The notes under the pieces: model-generated
The model's database searches: none
What the model saw: the letters and a program-made list of their open reading frames with translations, nothing else
Told to the model about the DNA's origin: nothing
Made by a program: the position numbers and the translations under genes
Assembly (NCBI RefSeq): GCF_000243155.2
Contig: NC_018017.1
Span: 1,984,001 to 2,048,000 of the forward strand
From: Desulfitobacterium dehalogenans ATCC 51507
GTDB lineage: Bacteria > Bacillota > Desulfitobacteriia > Desulfitobacteriales > Desulfitobacteriaceae
Length of the DNA: 64,000 bases
Direction: 5' to 3'
Shown here: in pieces, positions 9,057 through 17,222 of the stretch
Layout of the letters: every line of letters starts with the position of its first letter
Position numbering within the stretch: position 1 is the stretch's first letter

Positions 9057-10170
9057 AAGAATCGAAGTGTTACATTTAAATATGCCGATGAAATTCACCT
9101 TTCGAACGGCTCAAGGAACGATCAGTCAGCGGGAAACTCTCGTGATCAAAGTGACGGATGAACTGGGGAACTTGGGGTACGGCGAAGTGGTGGCCTTTAA
9201 TGAGCCCTTTTATAGTTCCGAGACGCTGTCCTCTGCCCAAAAAGTCCTCCTTGAGGAACTTCTTCCCCAGCTTCTAAACAAGGAAATCGACCATCCTTTT
9301 GAGATTCACCTGGGCTTTCGGGGAAACTCTCCCATGGCTATGGCCGGAATAGAAAACGCTCTTTTGGATGGCTTCGCCAAAGGACAGAATAAGTCGATGA
9401 TGAAGCTGCTGTTTAATGAAGAGACCAGGAAGGAAATCTATGGCGGCATGGTGCTGGGGGATTTGGAGCTGCCCATCCTCTTGGAAAAAATTCAAGAGAA
9501 TCTTCAAGAGGGATATAGACGCTTTAAAATCAAAATCAAGCCTGAGGACGGGTTTGCCAAACTGAAATCGATCCGGGAGCATTTCCCGGATCTAATGCTC
9601 CTGGCCGATGCCAATAGGAGCTTTAGGAAGGAAGACCTCCCGCAACTGAGAAGAATCGATGAGTTGGGGCTGGCCTGTCTTGAAGAACCTTTGGAGTCCG
9701 GAGATTTGTCCGCTTATCAAGACCTGCAGGAGCAGATGTCAACTCCCATCTGCCTGGATGAAAGCATCCAGACCATGGCTGATTTAACTGAGGCGATCAG
9801 CCTGGGAGCTTGTCAGGTGGTCAATCTCAAGGTAGGCCGGGTAGGGGGCATGGCCTATATGGAACACATGATTAAAGCCTGCAGGAAGCATAAGGTCAAG
9901 TATTGGATAGGGAGCATGCTGGAAAGCGGGATCTCCAAAATCCTCCATGTCCATTGTGCAAGCTTAATGGATAACTATATCCCTGGAGATTTATCCTCAA
10001 CAAGGCGTTATTTCAGCAAAGATGTGATTCAGCCGGAGATTGCTGTGCGGAAAGGACTCATCCAAGTGCCCCAAGGGCCGGGCTTAGGAGTCACGATTGA
10101 TCAAGAGGCTTTGGACTACTACACTATGGAGAGGTTTATTCTGGATCGAAAAATCTTCAGGAATCATTGA
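9046..10170 (+). CDS. menC: o-Succinylbenzoate synthase MenC
   Basis: MenC dehydrates SHCHC to o-succinylbenzoate. It is an enolase-superfamily enzyme of 374 residues. The Lys motif FKIKIK, the metal ligands in LLADANRSF, EEP and CLDESI, and the segment NLKVGRVGGM follow the muconate-lactonising subgroup order. The ATG at 9046 overlaps the menE stop and has GGGTGAGA upstream; a GTG at 9034 is an alternative. It is the last men gene in this window. menH, menA and menG are not here. Its stop codon overlaps the -35 box of the rhodanese promoter. Confidence 0.92.
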   Translation: MRIERIEVLHLNMPMKFTFRTAQGTISQRETLVIKVTDELGNLGYGEVVAFNEPFYSSETLSSAQKVLLEELLPQLLNKEIDHPFEIHLGFRGNSPMAMAGIENALLDGFAKGQNKSMMKLLFNEETRKEIYGGMVLGDLELPILLEKIQENLQEGYRRFKIKIKPEDGFAKLKSIREHFPDLMLLADANRSFRKEDLPQLRRIDELGLACLEEPLESGDLSAYQDLQEQMSTPICLDESIQTMADLTEAISLGACQVVNLKVGRVGGMAYMEHMIKACRKHKVKYWIGSMLESGISKILHVHCASLMDNYIPGDLSSTRRYFSKDVIQPEIAVRKGLIQVPQGPGLGVTIDQEALDYYTMERFILDRKIFRNH

Positions 10171-10195
10171 CAGGTTGCTCCTCAAAGCGTATAAT
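10167..10195 (+). promoter_or_regulatory. Consensus promoter of the rhodanese gene
   Basis: TTGACA (10167-10172) and TATAAT (10190-10195) both match consensus exactly and are 17 bases apart. Such a strong core promoter normally needs a repressor, and the palindrome just downstream is a fitting operator. Confidence 0.85.
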
Positions 10196-10197
10196 TT

Positions 10198-10222
10198 CAT
10201 CATACCCCATAGGGGTATGATG
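10198..10222 (+). promoter_or_regulatory. CstR/CsoR-like operator palindrome
   Basis: A perfect inverted repeat with 11-base arms (CATCATACCCC and its complement) and a 3-base centre lies right after the -10 box, over the expected transcript start. The core ATACCCC-ATA-GGGGTAT resembles the operators of CsoR-family repressors. The sulfur-sensing member CstR controls rhodanese genes in this way in Staphylococcus. The assignment here is inferred from the core and the gene downstream. Confidence 0.7.
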
Positions 10223-10238
10223 AAAAGGAGGGGACCCG

Positions 10239-10631
10239 GTGAATCAAAACACAGTTTGGATTATATTAGCGGTCATAATCCTGGGTTGGATACTGGTACA
10301 GACTATCCGCAAAAATAAATTTAAAATCAGCCCACAAGAAGGGAAGGAACTTTTAGACTCCACCAAAGGAGTTATCCTTTTAGATGTGCGCACCCCAGAG
10401 GAGTATCAAGAAATTCGTATTCCTAAAAGCAAGCTTATTCCTTTAGCTGTCTTAAAAACGGAAGCACCCCAGAAAATCAAAAACAAGGATGCTCAGATCT
10501 TAGTCTATTGCCGGAGTGGGAATAGAAGTGCCGCTGCGGCCAGAATTCTATTCAAATTAGGATATACCAATGTCAAAAACATGGGGGGCATTATTCATTG
10601 GCCTTTTGAAAAGGTTTCGGGAAAAAGATAG
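10239..10631 (+). CDS. Membrane-anchored rhodanese-like sulfurtransferase
   Basis: A single N-terminal membrane segment (about residues 5-22) is followed by one rhodanese domain with the active-site loop CRSGNRS and the segment ILLDVRTPEEY. Single-domain rhodaneses move sulfane sulfur to thiol acceptors. The GTG start is preceded by AAGGAGGGG. The gene has its own consensus promoter and a CstR-like operator, which suggests induction by sulfide or persulfide. A small ferredoxin gene follows within 60 bases. Confidence 0.87.
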   Translation: MNQNTVWIILAVIILGWILVQTIRKNKFKISPQEGKELLDSTKGVILLDVRTPEEYQEIRIPKSKLIPLAVLKTEAPQKIKNKDAQILVYCRSGNRSAAAARILFKLGYTNVKNMGGIIHWPFEKVSGKR

Positions 10632-10687
10632 AATTCCCCCCCGGTAAACCGGGAATGAAAACCGAAGGGCTTGAGGAGGGGAGTCCA

Positions 10688-11053
10688 ATGCCGGCCTATA
10701 TATTGGAAAAGCTTTGCCGAGGCTGCCAGCGTTGCCTTCGTGCCTGTCCGAGGGAAGCGATTAAGATGGTTGCCCATGTAGCGATTGTGGAGCCTGATCA
10801 ATGTGTAGAATGTGAGGAATGTATGGAGTCCTGCATGCATGGAGCAATCACATTTCGCGGGGAGGATCAGGCAGGTAAGGCGAGGCAGGAATTAAAGCAG
10901 AGACTCATGGAGCTGCAGACAGAGCTCACTGATTTAAGAGCCCGTTGGCCTGCCCATTCTCTGAAACCGAGCCTGATCATTCAACTCGAGGATCTGGAAG
11001 AAGAGATCCGGGAAATCAGAGAGAAGCTGGCTAATGAAGGGATGTCTATTTGA
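10688..11053 (+). CDS. Small 2[4Fe-4S] ferredoxin with C-terminal coiled coil
   Basis: The protein has 121 residues. Two cluster motifs lie in the N-terminal half, CRGCQRCLRACP and CVECEECMESCM. The C-terminal half is rich in Leu, Glu and Arg and looks like a helical hairpin (LKQRLMELQTEL ... LEDLEEEIREIREKL). It may carry electrons and also dimerise. The start at 10688 has GGAGGGGAG upstream; an ATG at 10655 is in frame but has none. It is probably cotranscribed with the rhodanese gene. Its specific partner is unknown. Confidence 0.82.
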   Translation: MPAYILEKLCRGCQRCLRACPREAIKMVAHVAIVEPDQCVECEECMESCMHGAITFRGEDQAGKARQELKQRLMELQTELTDLRARWPAHSLKPSLIIQLEDLEEEIREIREKLANEGMSI

Positions 11054-11061
11054 CTGTCCTG

Positions 11062-11271
11062 TTAATCTTCGTCGCAGTATTCCAGTAAGTCGGCAGGCTG
11101 GCATTTTAGCTCCCGGCAAATGGCCTCAAGAGTTGAAAAACGGATGGCTTTTGCTTTATTGTTTTTTAGGATGGATAAATTGGCCTGAGTGATATCCACC
11201 CTCTCCGCCAACTCAGCCAGGGAAATTTTACGTTTAGCCATCATGACATCGAGATTGACTAAAATAGGCAT
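11062..11271 (-). CDS. XRE/YozG-type helix-turn-helix regulator
   Basis: This 69-residue protein is almost entirely one Cro/C1-type HTH domain, with AELAERVDITQANLSILKNNKAKAIRFSTLEAI spread over residues 19-51. AAGGAG lies just before the ATG. It follows the DUF2975 gene by 20 bases on the same strand, a pairing often seen in Firmicutes (YozG/YoaS-like). It probably regulates its own operon; the signal is unknown. Confidence 0.85.
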   Translation of the reverse strand: MPILVNLDVMMAKRKISLAELAERVDITQANLSILKNNKAKAIRFSTLEAICRELKCQPADLLEYCDED

Positions 11272-11291
11272 GGTTTGCTCCTTTATCTTCT

Positions 11292-11762
11292 TTATATGGT
11301 TAAATCATGATCGTTTTTTATCGTAAGCGCCATTTTAAATACCTCAGCTAAAACTAAGGCCAGACACCCTAATAGGATATAGATAAATGAAGTCGCCTTG
11401 ATCACGAAATAAGGTGTATCGATGAGAACAAAGCCTTGATGGGAATTCAGATTGCCTATCAGATCGATGACTCCCAGGACAAAGATGCTGGTGGCGATGC
11501 TATAAAACCGTTTAATATTATTCGGACAGAAGGGCTCCCCGGTCTTAACCGTTATAATGATACCTTTTAATTTGTAAATCATAAAAATAAATAGACCAAA
11601 AAAGCTGAGTCTGAAGAGCGTGCCGATCACCAAATCTGAGTCCACAGAGAGATGATTCTGAAAAGAATAAATAGAAAGAGCGAGAGCTATTAAAAGTAAG
11701 AAAAAAATAGTTAAATTAAGAAGAACGATGAGGAACTTTGATATGGATTGTGCAGGGCCCAT
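11292..11762 (-). CDS. DUF2975 membrane protein
   Basis: This 156-residue protein has four hydrophobic segments: near residues 10-30, 45-65, 85-105 and 115-140. This is the DUF2975 topology, and its function is not known. The start is the ATG at 11762, which has AAGGAGG upstream. A longer in-frame start at 11804 lacks a ribosome site. It heads a two-gene unit with the small HTH regulator and has a recognisable promoter. Confidence 0.8.
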   Translation of the reverse strand: MGPAQSISKFLIVLLNLTIFFLLLIALALSIYSFQNHLSVDSDLVIGTLFRLSFFGLFIFMIYKLKGIIITVKTGEPFCPNNIKRFYSIATSIFVLGVIDLIGNLNSHQGFVLIDTPYFVIKATSFIYILLGCLALVLAEVFKMALTIKNDHDLTI

Positions 11763-11789
11763 AGTTAATCCTCCTTCAATGTGTATTTG

Positions 11790-11818
11790 CTTATAGCATG
11801 TCAAAGACCATATTGCAA
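11790..11818 (-). promoter_or_regulatory. Promoter of the DUF2975/HTH unit
   Basis: On the minus strand TTGCAA (11813-11818) and TATAAG (11790-11795) are 17 bases apart, upstream of the DUF2975 start. Confidence 0.6.
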
Positions 11819-11829
11819 ATCAATATTAA

Positions 11830-11868
11830 TTTATCGAAAAACGATAAATTCCCAAACGCTTGGGAATT
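11830..11868. repeat. Two adjacent inverted repeats upstream of the DUF2975 promoter
   Basis: TTTATCG and CGATAAA (11830-11848) are separated by 5 bases. AATTCCCAA and TTGGGAATT (11847-11868) are separated by 4. They lie between the thrB terminator and the DUF2975 promoter. They may be operators for the HTH protein or decaying hairpins; no T-run follows either. Confidence 0.5.
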
Positions 11869-11877
11869 TGAACGATA

Positions 11878-11931
11878 AGAAAAGGCCGTTGCTCAGCGAA
11901 CTGTAAAGTTCATCTGGCAACGGCCTTTTTA
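11878..11931 (-). terminator. Terminator of the hom-thrB operon
   Basis: A 13-bp stem (AAAAGGCCGTTGC and its complement) encloses a 24-base loop. On the minus strand it ends in CCTTTTCTT. The flanking A/T runs could make it work in both directions. Confidence 0.82.
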
Positions 11932-11988
11932 CTTGACGTATCAAATGACGACGCACTTTGTTCTCTGTTCCATGAAGATGTCAGCCTC

Positions 11989-12882
11989 TTAAATTACCGA
12001 CGCCCCCTCCGAATCGACGGAGAGGAGATAGGCCTTAGCACTCAAGCCATGACCGGCTAAGGAGTCCACCATGGCTTGGGAAACTTTCTCAGCCTTATCG
12101 GGAGAGACCAAAGCAAGGATGGTAGGTCCGGAGCCGCTGAGAGCGGAACCGTAGGCCCCGTGATCCAGCGCCACCTGCAAGGTTTCCCCAAGACCGGGTA
12201 CAAGGCTTGCCCGCTGGTTTTGGTGCAGCCGGTCCTGCATCCCTTCCTTAAGGAGTTCGTAATTTTCATGGATAAGAGCTTCCACCAGCAGAGCTGTCCG
12301 GGAAAGATTATAGACTGCATCGGCCCGGGAAATGGAAGTGGGCAGGACATTGCGGCTTTTTTCCGTGGAAAGGTAGAAGTCCGGAACGATGGCTAAGGCC
12401 ATGAATTGAGGATTGGAATGTAAGGTTCTGGCGATGACGGAAGTCTCCGCAGTGACCGCCAGGGTAATTCCTCCTAAAAGGGCCGGTGCCACATTATCGG
12501 GATGGCCTTCGATCTGATTGGCAATCTGAAGAATCTCCGGCTTGCTTAAGACCCCGCCAGCCCATTCATTGGCTGCCACCAACCCTCCGACGATGGCAGC
12601 CGAGCTGCTTCCCATCCCGCGAGTGGGTGGGACATTGTTTTCCAATTCCAAGGAAACCGTTGGTATCTCAAACCCAATGGTTTCCCATAAAGTGCACATG
12701 CTCTGCCAAACGAGATTGGTCTCATCCGCGGTGATACCGGCAGTGTAATCCCCTTTTAAGGTGATCTGAAAAACATCACTGCTTTCGATCTGGACAACAT
12801 TGTATAAAGAAAGGGCCATACCCAGACAATCAAAGCCTGGCCCTAAATTCGCAGAGGTGGCAGGTATTCTGACACGAACCAT
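11989..12882 (-). CDS. thrB: Homoserine kinase
   Basis: ThrB phosphorylates homoserine on the way to threonine. It is a GHMP-family kinase of 297 residues. The N-terminal motif [17 protein letters not shown] and the ATP loop [17 protein letters not shown] (about residues 86-102) are clear, as is the C-terminal [16 protein letters not shown] precedes the ATG. It lies 28 bases after hom on the same strand and is transcribed with it. Threonine synthase is not in the window. Confidence 0.95.
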   Translation of the reverse strand: MVRVRIPATSANLGPGFDCLGMALSLYNVVQIESSDVFQITLKGDYTAGITADETNLVWQSMCTLWETIGFEIPTVSLELENNVPPTRGMGSSSAAIVGGLVAANEWAGGVLSKPEILQIANQIEGHPDNVAPALLGGITLAVTAETSVIARTLHSNPQFMALAIVPDFYLSTEKSRNVLPTSISRADAVYNLSRTALLVEALIHENYELLKEGMQDRLHQNQRASLVPGLGETLQVALDHGAYGSALSGSGPTILALVSPDKAEKVSQAMVDSLAGHGLSAKAYLLSVDSEGASVI

Positions 12883-12910
12883 GGTGATCCTCCTTAATCC
12901 TTCTTGCTAT

Positions 12911-14206
12911 TTAGTCGTTATGCTCTCCGGATTCAAAACGAATGACATTGTGGATGCAAAGCACCTTGCTGTAGGCGCGGACTGAATCCAAGGCCTCACG
13001 CAGCTGGGATTCTTCACAGGGATGGGTAACAAGGACGATCTCTGCTTCCTGGCGTTTTTTCTGCTTTTGAATGATGGAGGCAAAGCTGACGCCGGCCTCG
13101 GCGAAGAGCAAGGCTAAGGTAGCAAGAACCCGGGGTTCATCCTTAACCCGCAGCCGGATATAAAAAGCGCTTTTAAAATCCTGCTCGCTTTTGATGGCTA
13201 ACTCATTGTAACAGGTACAATTAATGTTGGCGGTGGAATTGGACTTGATATTCCGAGCTACTTGGATGATATCCGAAACGACTGCACTTCCTGTGGGAAG
13301 GGAGCCTGCGCCGCGGCCATAGAACATGGTTTCTCCTACAGCATCTCCCACTACATAGATGGCGTTAAAGACTCCGCTGACGGCAGCCAGGGGATGGTTG
13401 TTGGGGACGAAAGCAGGATGGACACGAACCTCGATGCCGTCCGTTTGGAATTTAGCCACAGCCAGAAGCTTGACAGTGGAATTGAGCTCCCGGGCATAGG
13501 AGATATCTTCAGCGGTGATTTTGGAGATCCCCTCCACATACACATCATTCACGGTGACACGGGAGTTGAAGGCGATAGAAGCAAGAATAGCCAGTTTTCG
13601 GGCTGCATCTAAGCCATCCACATCCGCGGTCGGATCGGCTTCCGCATAACCCAATTGCTGAGCTTCCTTCAGGACTTCATGATAGTCACGGCCTTGCTCA
13701 GTCATGGCGGTCAGGATATAGTTGGTGGTTCCATTAATAATTCCCAGCACCTCGGAGATTTTGTTTCCGGTCAGTGACTGTTTGAGGGCGGCGATAATGG
13801 GGATACCACCGGCTACGCTGCCTTCAAAATAAAGGTCCTTCCCCGCTTCTTTGGCAGCATCCAAAAGTTCATGACCATGAAGGGCTAAAAGGTCCTTATT
13901 AGCGGTCACCACATTCTTCCCATGTTTAAAGGCTTCTAATATATAGGTTCTCGCCGGTTCAATGCCGCCCATCACTTCGACCACGACACTGATGTCTGGG
14001 TCGGCAAGAACATCGTCTGCTTGATCAGTCAGAGTAAAATCGCCTGCGATAGCCCGAGGAGCGTTGAGATTCCGCACGAGGACCTTGGAGACCTTTATTT
14101 GGCTTTGGGAACGGTTCTGTATATCATTAGCGTTTTGCTCAAGGATCTGAATGACGCCACTGCCGACGGTTCCTAGACCCAGCAGTCCAATCTTAACGAC
14201 CTGCAT
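12911..14206 (-). CDS. hom: Homoserine dehydrogenase
   Basis: This enzyme reduces aspartate semialdehyde to homoserine. The 431-residue protein has an N-terminal nucleotide-binding loop (GLLGLGTVGSGV), the catalytic segment ANKDLLALHG ... GSVAGGIPI ... GIINGTTNYIL, and a C-terminal ACT domain (DEPRVLATLALLFAEAGVSF) that normally gives threonine feedback control. The ATG at 14206 has GGAGGAG upstream; the open frame reaching to 14248 lacks one. It heads the hom-thrB operon and is divergent from ilvE. Confidence 0.95.
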   Translation of the reverse strand: MQVVKIGLLGLGTVGSGVIQILEQNANDIQNRSQSQIKVSKVLVRNLNAPRAIAGDFTLTDQADDVLADPDISVVVEVMGGIEPARTYILEAFKHGKNVVTANKDLLALHGHELLDAAKEAGKDLYFEGSVAGGIPIIAALKQSLTGNKISEVLGIINGTTNYILTAMTEQGRDYHEVLKEAQQLGYAEADPTADVDGLDAARKLAILASIAFNSRVTVNDVYVEGISKITAEDISYARELNSTVKLLAVAKFQTDGIEVRVHPAFVPNNHPLAAVSGVFNAIYVVGDAVGETMFYGRGAGSLPTGSAVVSDIIQVARNIKSNSTANINCTCYNELAIKSEQDFKSAFYIRLRVKDEPRVLATLALLFAEAGVSFASIIQKQKKRQEAEIVLVTHPCEESQLREALDSVRAYSKVLCIHNVIRFESGEHND

Positions 14207-14243
14207 GAATGCTCCTCCAATCCATTTCATGAAAACAAATGTA

Positions 14244-14286
14244 TCCACATTGTGGACATTATAATATGGTTTTTTTTCTTTGACAA
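14244..14286 (-). promoter_or_regulatory. hom promoter with TCCACA palindrome
   Basis: On the minus strand TTGTCA (14281-14286) and TATAAT (14258-14263) are exactly 17 bases apart. A 13-base palindrome, TCCACA-T-TGTGGA (14244-14256), lies directly downstream of the -10 box and is well placed for a repressor. Confidence 0.7.
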
Positions 14287-14303
14287 GACTTTTTCAAAAT
14301 GGG

Positions 14304-14330
14304 TTGACACTGCCAACTGTGTATTATAAA
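14304..14330 (+). promoter_or_regulatory. Candidate promoter of the ilv operon
   Basis: TTGACA (14304-14309) and TATAAA (14325-14330) are 15 bases apart, shorter than ideal. It is the best candidate upstream of the riboswitch. The gap spacing keeps the call tentative. Confidence 0.45.
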
Positions 14331-14365
14331 CTTATTTGTAAATGAAAGAATGTATTATAACAGCA

Positions 14366-14458
14366 GGAAGTGTGCCTAGGGTTCCGGGAGATACTCCGTC
14401 TGGTCCGAGCGGTACAAGATCCAGAGAATGGATTTACACCGTGGGCGGAAAATACCCG
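14366..14458 (+). promoter_or_regulatory. ykkC-family riboswitch, subtype 2a (ppGpp) type
   Basis: The leader has the conserved ykkC blocks in order: CTAGGGTTCCGG, CTGGTCCGAGCGG, then ACACCGTGGGCGGAAAATACCCG. The placement before a branched-chain amino acid operon is typical of subtype 2a ykkC RNAs, which are established ppGpp sensors that switch genes on in starvation. The guanidine-I subtype is normally near transporters and carboxylases, and the PRPP subtype near purine genes. The exact subtype is inferred from context. A terminator follows directly, so control is by termination. Confidence 0.85.
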
Positions 14459-14504
14459 AGCGGAAAGTTCCTCGAGAGGGTAAGGAACACCGCTCGGTTT
14501 TCTT
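14456..14504 (+). terminator. Riboswitch expression-platform terminator
   Basis: CCGAGCGG (14456-14463) pairs with CCGCTCGG (14490-14497), with an inner GTTCC/GGAAC stem, and TTTTCTT follows. The left arm begins where the aptamer ends, so ligand binding can compete with the terminator. Confidence 0.85.
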
Positions 14505-14578
14505 ATAATATTCTGTAAGTAGTGGATTATAAACAGCTTAAATAAATTTATTACTAATTTTAAAGGAGAGAGTTTAGG

Positions 14579-15460
14579 ATGGAAAAACTAGTTTATCTCA
14601 ATGGCGAATTTGTAACCAAAGCGGAGGCCAAGATTTCAGTATTTGATCATGGTTTTTTATATGGGGATGGAATTTTTGAGGGTATTCGGGTTTATCATGG
14701 CCGGATCTTTAAATGTAAGGAGCATCTTGACCGGTTATATGAATCTGCCAAGACCATCATGCTGAATATCGGCATTTCCAAAGCTGAGATGGAAGAGGTC
14801 CTGTGCAGCACCCTGCGCAAGAATGACTTAGATAATGGCTATATCCGTCTTGTCGTGAGCCGGGGGGTAGGGGACTTAGGGCTGGATCCCAATAACTGCG
14901 CCGGTGCCAGCATTATCTGTATTGCCGACCAAATTAAAATTTACCCCCAGGAAATGTACGAACATGGACTGGAAGTCAAAACCGTCGCCGTGCGCCGGAC
15001 CAACCCGGATTCTCTCAGCCCCCGGGTCAAATCCCTAAACTATCTCAATAATATTATGGCTAAAATCGAATCCATCCAAGCCGGTGTGGTGGAGGCCATT
15101 ATGCTAACTCAAGAGGGCTATGTTGTGGAAGGCACCGCCGATAACATCTTTATCTTCCGCCGGGGAGCATTGCTTACACCGCCTCTATCGGCAGGCTGTT
15201 TAGAGGGAGTTACCCGCAATGCCGTCATTGAACTGGCCAAAAAGAAAGGGCTTGAAGTACGGGAAGAATTGTTTAACCGCCATGATGTCTATAATGCTGA
15301 CGAATGCTTCCTCACAGGGACAGCAGCCGAATTAATTCCTGTGGTTAAAGCGGATGGCCGGGTGATCGGAGAGGGCCAACCTGGTGAAATTTTTAAGAAT
15401 CTCCTGGAGGATTTCCGGGCCTTAACCTTAGTAGACGGGGTCCTTATAAAAGAAGGATAA
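14579..15460 (+). CDS. ilvE: Branched-chain amino acid aminotransferase
   Basis: IlvE makes the final transamination in valine, leucine and isoleucine synthesis using PLP. The fold-type IV motifs are clear: FDHGFLYGDGIFEGIR, the PLP-lysine region VKSLNYLNNIMAKIE, and GYVVEGTADNIFI. At 293 residues it is normal length. AAGGAGAG precedes the ATG. It is the first gene after the riboswitch and terminator, so it and the genes behind it are probably starvation-controlled. Confidence 0.95.
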   Translation: MEKLVYLNGEFVTKAEAKISVFDHGFLYGDGIFEGIRVYHGRIFKCKEHLDRLYESAKTIMLNIGISKAEMEEVLCSTLRKNDLDNGYIRLVVSRGVGDLGLDPNNCAGASIICIADQIKIYPQEMYEHGLEVKTVAVRRTNPDSLSPRVKSLNYLNNIMAKIESIQAGVVEAIMLTQEGYVVEGTADNIFIFRRGALLTPPLSAGCLEGVTRNAVIELAKKKGLEVREELFNRHDVYNADECFLTGTAAELIPVVKADGRVIGEGQPGEIFKNLLEDFRALTLVDGVLIKEG

Positions 15461-15524
15461 TTTTCAAAAAGAGCCAATAAATAACTCATGGATAAATTTG
15501 TGAGACAAAAGCGGAGGCGAAACT

Positions 15525-17216
15525 ATGAACAGCACTACCATAAAAACAGGAATAGACCGGGCACCTCATCGTTCCCTTTTAAAAGCCTTGGGACTGACGG
15601 ACCGTGAGATCAGCAAACCTTTTATCGGTGTGGTCAATTCCTTTACCGAGCTGGTGCCCGGTCATATGCATCTCAGGCAAGTCACGGAGGCCGTGAAAGC
15701 AGGTATCCGGGAAAATGGGGGAACCCCTTTTGAATTTTCCACGGTAGCGGTCTGTGATGGAATTGCCATGGGACATGAAGGGATGCACTATTCACTGGCC
15801 AGCCGTGAAATTGTGGCCGATGCCATCGAAGTTATGGCCAAGGGACACCAATTGGATGCATTGGTCTTGATCCCCAGCTGTGACAAGGTGGTTCCCGGGA
15901 TGTTAATGGCTGCTATGCGCTTAAATATCCCGGCGATTGTGGTCAGCGGCGGTCCCATGTTGCCTGGACGATTCGAAGGCCGTCCCGTAACCCTAAGTAC
16001 ACTTTTCGAAGGGGTGGGACAAGTGCACGCCGGCAAAAAGGATGAAGCCTGGCTTCATGAACTGGAAGCCAAAGCTTGCCCGACCTGCGGTTCTTGTGCC
16101 GGCATGTTTACCGCCAACTCCATGAACTGTCTGACAGAGGCCCTCGGCATGGCCTTGCCGGGCAATGGTACGATTCCGGCAGTTTATTCCGAACGTTTGG
16201 TTCTTGCCAAAGAAACCGGCTATCAGGTCATGGAGCTTTATCGTCAAGACCTTAGACCCAGGGATATTGTAACTCAAAGTGCTTTGAAAAATGGAGTGGC
16301 CGTCGATATGGCCTTAGGCTGCTCTACCAATACCATCCTTCACCTGCCCGCCATCGCCAACGAAGGGGATATCCCTTGGGATCTGGGCAAGGTAAATGAA
16401 GTCAGTGAAAAAACCCCCCAAATCTGTAAACTTGCCCCTGCTTCGGAAACTCCTTTAGCTGCCCTCCATGAGGCAGGCGGAGTCAGTGCGGTTCTCAAAC
16501 AGCTCCTGGATGCCGGCCTGATCGACGGCTCAACCATGACTGTGTCGGTCGTAACCATGGCTGAACGCTTAAAGAATGCCAAAGTCGTGGATAGGGAGAT
16601 TATTCGCCCTCAATCTGAGCCTTTCTCGCAGAGAGGGGGACTGCGCATCCTCTTTGGCAACTTAGCTCCTGAAGGCGCGGTCATTAAGCAAGGAGCTTTA
16701 AGCAACCAGGATTTGATCTTTGAAGGGGCGGCCAAAGTCTTCAATGGGGAAGTTCTCGCCGCCGAAGCCATTCGCAACCTTGAAATCAAAGCCGGGGATG
16801 TGGTGGTCATTCGTTACGAGGGACCGAAAGGCGGACCGGGTATGCGGGAAATGCTGGGACCAACAGCTACTTTAGCGGGTATGGGTCTCGATTCCGAGGT
16901 GGCCTTGCTCACCGACGGACGGTTCTCAGGAGCAAGCCGTGGTCTCTCCATCGGTCATGTATCACCGGAAGCCGCCTTAGGAGGGGATATCGCTCTCTTA
17001 AAGGATGGAGATAAAATCCGTATTGATTTAGGTCAAGGCCGGCTTGAGTGGGTCGTGTCGGAAGAAGAAAGAGAACAGCGCCGACAAGAATTTGCAGCCA
17101 TGGCAGTCAGACCCGATCATCTTAAGCCTGAACTACGTAAAGGCTACTTGGGACGGTATGCCTATTTCGTACAATCTGCTTCTCAGGGAGCGGCCTTACG
17201 ACGAGTAAAGGAGTGA
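15525..17216 (+). CDS. ilvD: Dihydroxyacid dehydratase
   Basis: IlvD dehydrates 2,3-dihydroxy acids to 2-oxo acids in valine and isoleucine synthesis. It uses an Fe-S cluster; cysteine-containing signatures are visible at SCDK (near residue 122) and CPTCGSCAGMFTANSM. The catalytic region GLDSEVALLTDGRFSGASRG is near the C-terminus. The 563 residues fit the family. It lies 64 bases after ilvE and 6 bases before ilvB. Confidence 0.96.
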   Translation: MNSTTIKTGIDRAPHRSLLKALGLTDREISKPFIGVVNSFTELVPGHMHLRQVTEAVKAGIRENGGTPFEFSTVAVCDGIAMGHEGMHYSLASREIVADAIEVMAKGHQLDALVLIPSCDKVVPGMLMAAMRLNIPAIVVSGGPMLPGRFEGRPVTLSTLFEGVGQVHAGKKDEAWLHELEAKACPTCGSCAGMFTANSMNCLTEALGMALPGNGTIPAVYSERLVLAKETGYQVMELYRQDLRPRDIVTQSALKNGVAVDMALGCSTNTILHLPAIANEGDIPWDLGKVNEVSEKTPQICKLAPASETPLAALHEAGGVSAVLKQLLDAGLIDGSTMTVSVVTMAERLKNAKVVDREIIRPQSEPFSQRGGLRILFGNLAPEGAVIKQGALSNQDLIFEGAAKVFNGEVLAAEAIRNLEIKAGDVVVIRYEGPKGGPGMREMLGPTATLAGMGLDSEVALLTDGRFSGASRGLSIGHVSPEAALGGDIALLKDGDKIRIDLGQGRLEWVVSEEEREQRRQEFAAMAVRPDHLKPELRKGYLGRYAYFVQSASQGAALRRVKE

Positions 17217-17222
17217 TATCAT

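Noticed and set aside
14366-14504. T-box leader for ilvE
   Set aside because: No TGGNACCGCG box is present; the blocks match the ykkC family instead.
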